Below are positions 16,487 through 19,596 of a stretch of DNA of 19,596 bases, in pieces. The notes beneath the pieces are model-generated. The model did no database searches and had not been told where the DNA came from. It saw only the letters and a list, made by a program, of their open reading frames with translations. The position numbers and the translations under genes were made by a program. The stretch lies in NCBI GenBank assembly GCA_945869755.1, contig CAMBPW010000010.1, positions 1 through 19,596 of the forward strand, read 5' to 3'. The first letter of the stretch is position 1. Every line of letters starts with the position of its first letter. Source of the stretch: an uncultured Gemella sp. (GTDB lineage: Bacteria > Bacillota > Bacilli > Staphylococcales > Gemellaceae).

Positions 16487-16564
16487 TCATTAGAAAATAA
16501 ATATAGTAAATTATCTGACCTTGAAAAAATAATTATTTTTGATAAAGATTGTTGCGAATTATAA
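16487..16564 (+). pseudogene. csn2: Detached C-terminal tail of Csn2
   Basis: Directly after the csn2 TAA the same frame encodes SLENKYSKLSDLEKIII and then FDKDCCEL, ending with TAA at 16562-16564. The last residues match the I-D-K-D-x-C-E-I ending of Csn2 proteins. The whole frame from 15890 would give about 224 residues, the usual Csn2 size. No start codon lies in this piece. Confidence 0.75.
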
Positions 16565-16572
16565 GAAAACAG

Positions 16573-16601
16573 TTGCAAATAAAATTAAAATATCATATAA
16601 T
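16573..16601 (+). promoter_or_regulatory. tracrRNA promoter
   Basis: TTGCAA (16573-16578) and a perfect TATAAT (16596-16601) have 17-base spacing. The predicted start near 16608 falls at the beginning of the anti-repeat, as expected for a tracrRNA. It begins only 9 bases after the ancestral csn2 stop. Confidence 0.8.
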
Positions 16602-16688
16602 ATAAGTAATTAAGAAATTCACATATTTAAGTTGAAATAAAAATTTATTCATATCGCCTTAAATAAGGCATTGTTCAAGTGAACTATC

Positions 16689-16734
16689 GATTCTAATATT
16701 GTTAATTAATTTGCAATAGATAGAATCTTTTTTT
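16689..16734 (+). terminator. Rho-independent terminator of the tracrRNA
   Basis: GATTCTA (16689-16695) pairs with TAGAATC (16721-16727), an inner ATTG/CAAT pairing supports it, and TTTTTTT runs through 16728-16734. The right arm also contains the candidate -10 of the array promoter. Confidence 0.8.
16699..16726 (+). promoter_or_regulatory. Candidate pre-crRNA promoter inside the tracrRNA terminator
   Basis: TTGTTA (16699-16704) and TAGAAT (16721-16726) are 16 bases apart. Transcription would start near 16733 and give about 30 bases of leader RNA before repeat 1. Only 28 bases separate the tracrRNA T-run from repeat 1, so a dedicated array promoter would have to overlap the tracrRNA gene. 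Readthrough of the tracrRNA terminator is the alternative. Confidence 0.5.
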
Positions 16735-16738
16735 GTAC

Positions 16739-16784
16739 GAAATTCACATAACCTAATTTGAGGTTTCAGAAGTATGTGAATTTC
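16739..16784 (+). promoter_or_regulatory. Leader/first-repeat stem-loop with an extra anti-repeat copy
   Basis: GAAATTCACATA at 16739-16750 is the exact reverse complement of TATGTGAATTTC in repeat 1 (16773-16784), giving a 12-bp stem with a 22-base loop. The same 12 bases occur in the tracrRNA anti-repeat at 16614-16625. In the pre-crRNA this leader segment could cover the first repeat in place of tracrRNA. A leader/first-repeat stem-loop that favours the newest spacer is known from S. pyogenes type II-A. Confidence 0.75.
16756..16762 (+). promoter_or_regulatory. Leader-anchoring sequence ATTTGAG for spacer integration
   Basis: ATTTGAG ends directly against the first base of repeat 1. The same heptamer is the leader-anchoring sequence described for type II-A arrays of streptococci. 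It marks this end as the acquisition end. Confidence 0.85.
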
Positions 16785-18102
16785 TAATTAACTAAAACTA
16801 AAAATAATACCTAATTCTCCATTAACTCGTTTCAGAAGTATGTGAATTTCTAATTAACTAAAACTCTTAGCTTGCTTAGGTGCGAGAAAAACCTGTTTCA
16901 GAAGTATGTGAATTTCTAATTAACTAAAACATCTCGCTCCGTATTTTATATCAATTAATTGTTTCAGAAGTATGTGAATTTCTAATTAACTAAAACATTA
17001 TAATTATATTGCATTGCAATTACTGGTTTCAGAAGTATGTGAATTTCTAATTAACTAAAACATTATTGATTTGTTATGTACAGACCCACCTGTTTCAGAA
17101 GTATGTGAATTTCTAATTAACTAAAACGATGTCCAACAAATAACTATTGATGTCTTGTTTCAGAAGTATGTGAATTTCTAATTAACTAAAACACAATTCA
17201 AAGAAAATACACACGATGCATAGTTTCAGAAGTATGTGAATTTCTAATTAACTAAAACTTTGTATCATCTATTAGATACAATCCATTGTTTCAGAAGTAT
17301 GTGAATTTCTAATTAACTAAAACATTGAATGTTTGGAGAAATTGTAGATTTTGGTTTCAGAAGTATGTGAATTTCTAATTAACTAAAACGAACAACATTT
17401 AGAAATAAAAAGACTGGTTGTTTCAGAAGTATGTGAATTTCTAATTAACTAAAACGGATAAAAATGAAAAAAACTCCCACTTCTGCGTTTCAGAAGTATG
17501 TGAATTTCTAATTAACTAAAACATTTTTAACAATTGAACTTCCAAGTGGTAGTTTCAGAAGTATGTGAATTTCTAATTAACTAAAACTCAGCGACGACAT
17601 TACAAAACACACTTCCGTTTCAGAAGTATGTGAATTTCTAATTAACTAAAACTTTTTTTATTTTAAAATTAAACTCTTCTGTGTTTCAGAAGTATGTGAA
17701 TTTCTAATTAACTAAAACGCGTTTGATGATGAAATAATTCAAGAAGCTGTTTCAGAAGTATGTGAATTTCTAATTAACTAAAACCTTCTTCGCAAAACCA
17801 TCTGCATAATGAGTGTTTCAGAAGTATGTGAATTTCTAATTGACTAAAACAGCGTATGTTCAAACTACAAATCCTATATAGTTTCAGAAGTATGTGAATT
17901 TCTAATTAACTAAAACGGAGAATTAAGACAAGCACGTGAAGAAGCTGTTTCAGAAGTATGTGAATTTCTAACATGTTATATGCGATATGGGATATATGGA
18001 CGTTTCAGAAGTATATGAATTTCTAATTAACTAAAACTGTCCTTGTGATTTCGTTATCTTGCTTACGTTTCAGAAGTATGTGAATTTCTAATTAACTAAA
18101 TA
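16763..18102 (+). CRISPR. Type II-A CRISPR array, 21 repeats and 20 spacers
   Basis: The 36-base repeat begins GTTTCAGAAGTATGTG and ends AATTAACTAAAAC. Repeats start at 16763, 16829, 16895, 16961, 17026, 17092, 17157, 17223, 17288, 17354, 17420, 17487, 17552, 17617, 17683, 17749, 17815, 17881, 17947, 18002 and 18067. Spacers are 29-31 bases and all differ. Repeats 1-16 and 18 are identical. Repeat 17 has A28G, repeat 19 is cut to 24 bases, repeat 20 has G14A, and the last ends TA instead of AC. Decay at this end and ATTTGAG at the other show the array runs left to right, newest spacer at 16799-16828. Several spacers have open frames that could come from phage genes, but no source can be named here. 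Confidence 0.98.
17947..17970 (+). repeat. Truncated CRISPR repeat (repeat 19)
   Basis: Only the first 24 of 36 bases are present; the final ATTAACTAAAAC is missing and a 31-base spacer follows at once. The tracrRNA-pairing part is kept, so the upstream spacer could still yield a crRNA. A small deletion is the likely cause. Confidence 0.85.
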
Positions 18103-18111
18103 TCTACAATA

Positions 18112-18163
18112 AAAAATCTCACCCCAAACATTAGATATTTCTAACATTTGGGGTGAGATTTTT
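18112..18163. terminator. Bidirectional terminator between the CRISPR array and the cold-shock gene
   Basis: A 17-bp perfect stem, AAAAATCTCACCCCAAA (18112-18128) with TTTGGGGTGAGATTTTT (18147-18163), extended by partly paired inner arms. A-runs on one side and T-runs on the other allow use in both directions. It begins 9 bases after the array and ends about 14 bases beyond the stop of the minus-strand cold-shock gene. Confidence 0.9.
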
Positions 18164-18177
18164 ATATTAACTACTAA

Positions 18178-18378
18178 TTAAAGAACTACTACGTTAGTAG
18201 CTTGTGGCCCACGAGAACCTTCTTCAATAGAAAATTCTACTTTTTGACCTTCTTTCAAAGTTTTAAATCCATCTTTAGCTATTGCAGAAAAGTGAACAAA
18301 AACATCTTTTCCACCTTCAACAGAAATAAATCCAAAACCTTTCTCTTCGTTAAACCATTTTACTGTACCTTGTTGCAT
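18178..18378 (-). CDS. CspA-family cold-shock protein
   Basis: A 66-residue single cold-shock domain, a small RNA/DNA chaperone that keeps mRNA unfolded. RNP1 KGFGFISV is at 13-20 and RNP2 VFVHF at 26-30, and the whole length fits the family (MQQGTVKWFNEEKGFGFI start). ATG at 18378 follows AAGGAGA. The predicted promoter lies about 140 bases upstream, leaving a long 5' leader as is common for csp genes, where it can mediate temperature control. Which csp paralogue this is cannot be told. Confidence 0.96.
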   Translation of the reverse strand: MQQGTVKWFNEEKGFGFISVEGGKDVFVHFSAIAKDGFKTLKEGQKVEFSIEEGSRGPQATNVVVL

Positions 18379-18522
18379 ACAAGTCTCCTTATTAATTTAT
18401 TATCAATTACTTGCCTTAATATAATTTTTGTTTCAAAGATAATAAATAAAATAAATGTTTTTCACTTACACAACTTATACCTATATTACAATTATTACTT
18501 TAATACTTTTATTGACTACCTA

Positions 18523-18551
18523 ATTATACACTTTAATTCAATAAAAAGCAA
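18523..18551 (-). promoter_or_regulatory. Predicted promoter of the cold-shock gene
   Basis: On the minus strand TTGCTT (18551-18546) and TATAAT (18528-18523) are 17 bases apart, inside the gap after ychF. The start would be near 18515, giving a leader of about 137 bases. Confidence 0.6.
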
Positions 18552-18582
18552 TTGTATTATTTCAAAAATTTTTTTAATACAA

Positions 18583-19596
18583 CTAAACATTAAATCTAAA
18601 TAGCATAATATCTCCGTCTTTTACTTCGTATTCTTTCCCCTCAAGACGAACTTTTCCTGCTTCTTTAGCTTTAACCATACTTCCATTTTCTAATAAATCA
18701 TCATAACTTACAGTTTCTGCACGAATAAATCCACGTTCAAAATCTGAGTGAATAATTCCTGCGCATTCTGGAGCAAGCATTCCTTTTTTAAATGTCCATG
18801 CACGAACTTCTTGGACTCCTGCTGTAAAATATGTTGCTAATCCTAATAAACTATAACTTGCTTTTATTAATTTATCAAGACCACTTTCTTCAATTCCCAA
18901 TTCTTCAAGGAACATAGATTTTTCTTCATCTTCTAACGAAGCCATTTCTTCTTCAATTTTTGCACAAATTACAATTACTTCACTACCTTCTGCATTTGCA
19001 AATTCACGTACTTTTTTGACAAATTCATTATTATCTACATCTAATAAATCATCTTCACTCACATTTGCAACATAAAGCATTGGTTTTAAAGTTAATAGGT
19101 GTAAATTTTTAGCGATTTTTGCTTCTTCTTTATCAAATTCTAATAGTCGTGCTGGTTTATCTTCTTTTAAAACTTCACGAATTTTTGTTAAAACTTCAAA
19201 TTCTGCAAGTGCGTCTTTATCTTTTTGTTTAGCTTGTTTTTCTACACGACCAATACGTTTTTCTACACTTTCTAAATCGGCTAAAATTAATTCTAAATTT
19301 ATAACTTCAATATCATAAATAGGATCAACACTTCCTGCAACGTGTGTAATATTCTCATCTTCAAAACAACGAACTACTTGACAAATTGCGTCAACTTCAC
19401 GAATATGACTTAAAAATTTATTTCCTAGCCCTTCTCCTTTTGAAGCTCCCTTTACTATTCCCGCAATATCAGTGAATTCAAATGAAGTCGGTACTGTTTT
19501 TTTCGGCGTTACTAATTCTGTTAATTTATTCAATCTATAATCTGGAACTTCTACAATTCCTACGTTAGGATCAATAGTTGCGAACGGATAATTTGC
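18583..19596 (-). CDS. ychF: Redox-regulated ATPase YchF (Obg-like ATPase), 5' end outside the window
   Basis: The frame is open from the right edge to TAG at 18583, giving 337 codons of a protein that is normally about 366 residues; roughly the first 28-30, including the Walker A P-loop, lie outside. The visible part starts ANYPFATIDPN, a hallmark of YchF. It goes on with the G3 motif DIAGIVKGASKGEGLGNKFL, the ATP-selective NVSE motif (in place of NKxD of GTPases), and the C-terminal TGS-like domain with VRAWTFKKG and DGDIMLFRFNV. YchF binds ribosomes and hydrolyses ATP rather than GTP, with a role in stress and translation. A TTG at 19533 is an internal Leu codon, not the start. Confidence 0.96.
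   Translation of the reverse strand, partial: ANYPFATIDPNVGIVEVPDYRLNKLTELVTPKKTVPTSFEFTDIAGIVKGASKGEGLGNKFLSHIREVDAICQVVRCFEDENITHVAGSVDPIYDIEVINLELILADLESVEKRIGRVEKQAKQKDKDALAEFEVLTKIREVLKEDKPARLLEFDKEEAKIAKNLHLLTLKPMLYVANVSEDDLLDVDNNEFVKKVREFANAEGSEVIVICAKIEEEMASLEDEEKSMFLEELGIEESGLDKLIKASYSLLGLATYFTAGVQEVRAWTFKKGMLAPECAGIIHSDFERGFIRAETVSYDDLLENGSMVKAKEAGKVRLEGKEYEVKDGDIMLFRFNV

Larger units (their letters stand above)
16608..16735 (+). ncRNA. tracrRNA
   Basis: This RNA pairs with the CRISPR repeat and loads Cas9. Its anti-repeat matches the reverse complement of the repeat: GAAATTCACATATTT (16614-16628) is the upper stem and TGAAAT (16633-16638) the lower stem. They flank AAGT (16629-16632), the same bulge as in the S. 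pyogenes tracrRNA. The repeat side is GTTTCA, bulge GA, then AGTATGTGAATTTC. Downstream are a nexus-like hairpin GCCTTA/TAAGGC (16656-16669), a small GTTC-AAGT-GAAC hairpin (16673-16684), and a terminator stem GATTCTA/TAGAATC (16689-16727) followed by seven T. A 17-base AT linker before the nexus is longer than in S. pyogenes. It lies between csn2 and the array, on the same strand. Confidence 0.9.

Noticed and set aside
14085..16490. Codon reassignment of TAA in this organism
   Set aside because: rho, fni and the ancestral ends of cas9 and csn2 all finish at TAA, so TAA is an ordinary stop here. Only local readthrough stays possible.
18379..18582. Possible riboswitch or small gene in the 200-base gap between the cold-shock gene and ychF
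   Set aside because: No recognisable riboswitch core or good small frame was seen; a simple promoter and long csp leader explain it.

Overview
The window looks like a chromosomal segment of a very AT-rich Bacilli-class Firmicute, most plausibly Gemella or a close relative. Pointers are the mevalonate operon in the streptococcus-like order mvaK1-mvaD-mvaK2-fni, a rho gene (streptococci lack Rho), a TatD/YabE-type gene pair as in bacilli, and a type II-A CRISPR-Cas locus. The genus is inference; no rRNA or other decisive marker is present.

Layout. Positions 1-6430 are all minus strand: a GNAT acetyltransferase cut by the window edge, a beta-carbonic anhydrase, transcription terminator Rho with its own leader, a MenF-like and a NagB-like protein that both seem to have lost catalytic residues, a secreted G5/transglycosylase wall protein, and TatD. 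From 6622 to 10285 the plus strand carries mevalonate kinase, diphosphomevalonate decarboxylase, phosphomevalonate kinase and type 2 isopentenyl-diphosphate isomerase. The first three genes overlap, so they are probably one transcript turning mevalonate into IPP/DMAPP. From 10539 to 18102 the plus strand carries cas9-cas1-cas2-csn2, a tracrRNA, a short leader and a CRISPR array of 21 repeats and 20 spacers. A bidirectional terminator separates this from a cold-shock gene and the 3' part of ychF on the minus strand.

The main result concerns the CRISPR locus. cas9 has one in-frame TAA at 14088-14090, and the same frame stays open for 199 more codons that encode the rest of the PAM-interacting domain. 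csn2 has an in-frame TAA at 16484-16486, after which the same frame supplies the family's usual C-terminus. All RuvC and HNH catalytic residues are present, and cas1, cas2, tracrRNA, leader-anchoring motif and most repeats look intact. This suggests recent inactivation of interference and adaptation, or an unusual readthrough or polymorphic state.

The noncoding part is compact. The tracrRNA sits between csn2 and the array on the same strand, with a consensus promoter and a terminator. A candidate array promoter overlaps that terminator. The leader carries a 12-nt copy of the tracrRNA anti-repeat that forms a perfect 12-bp stem with the first repeat, and ATTTGAG lies directly against repeat 1.
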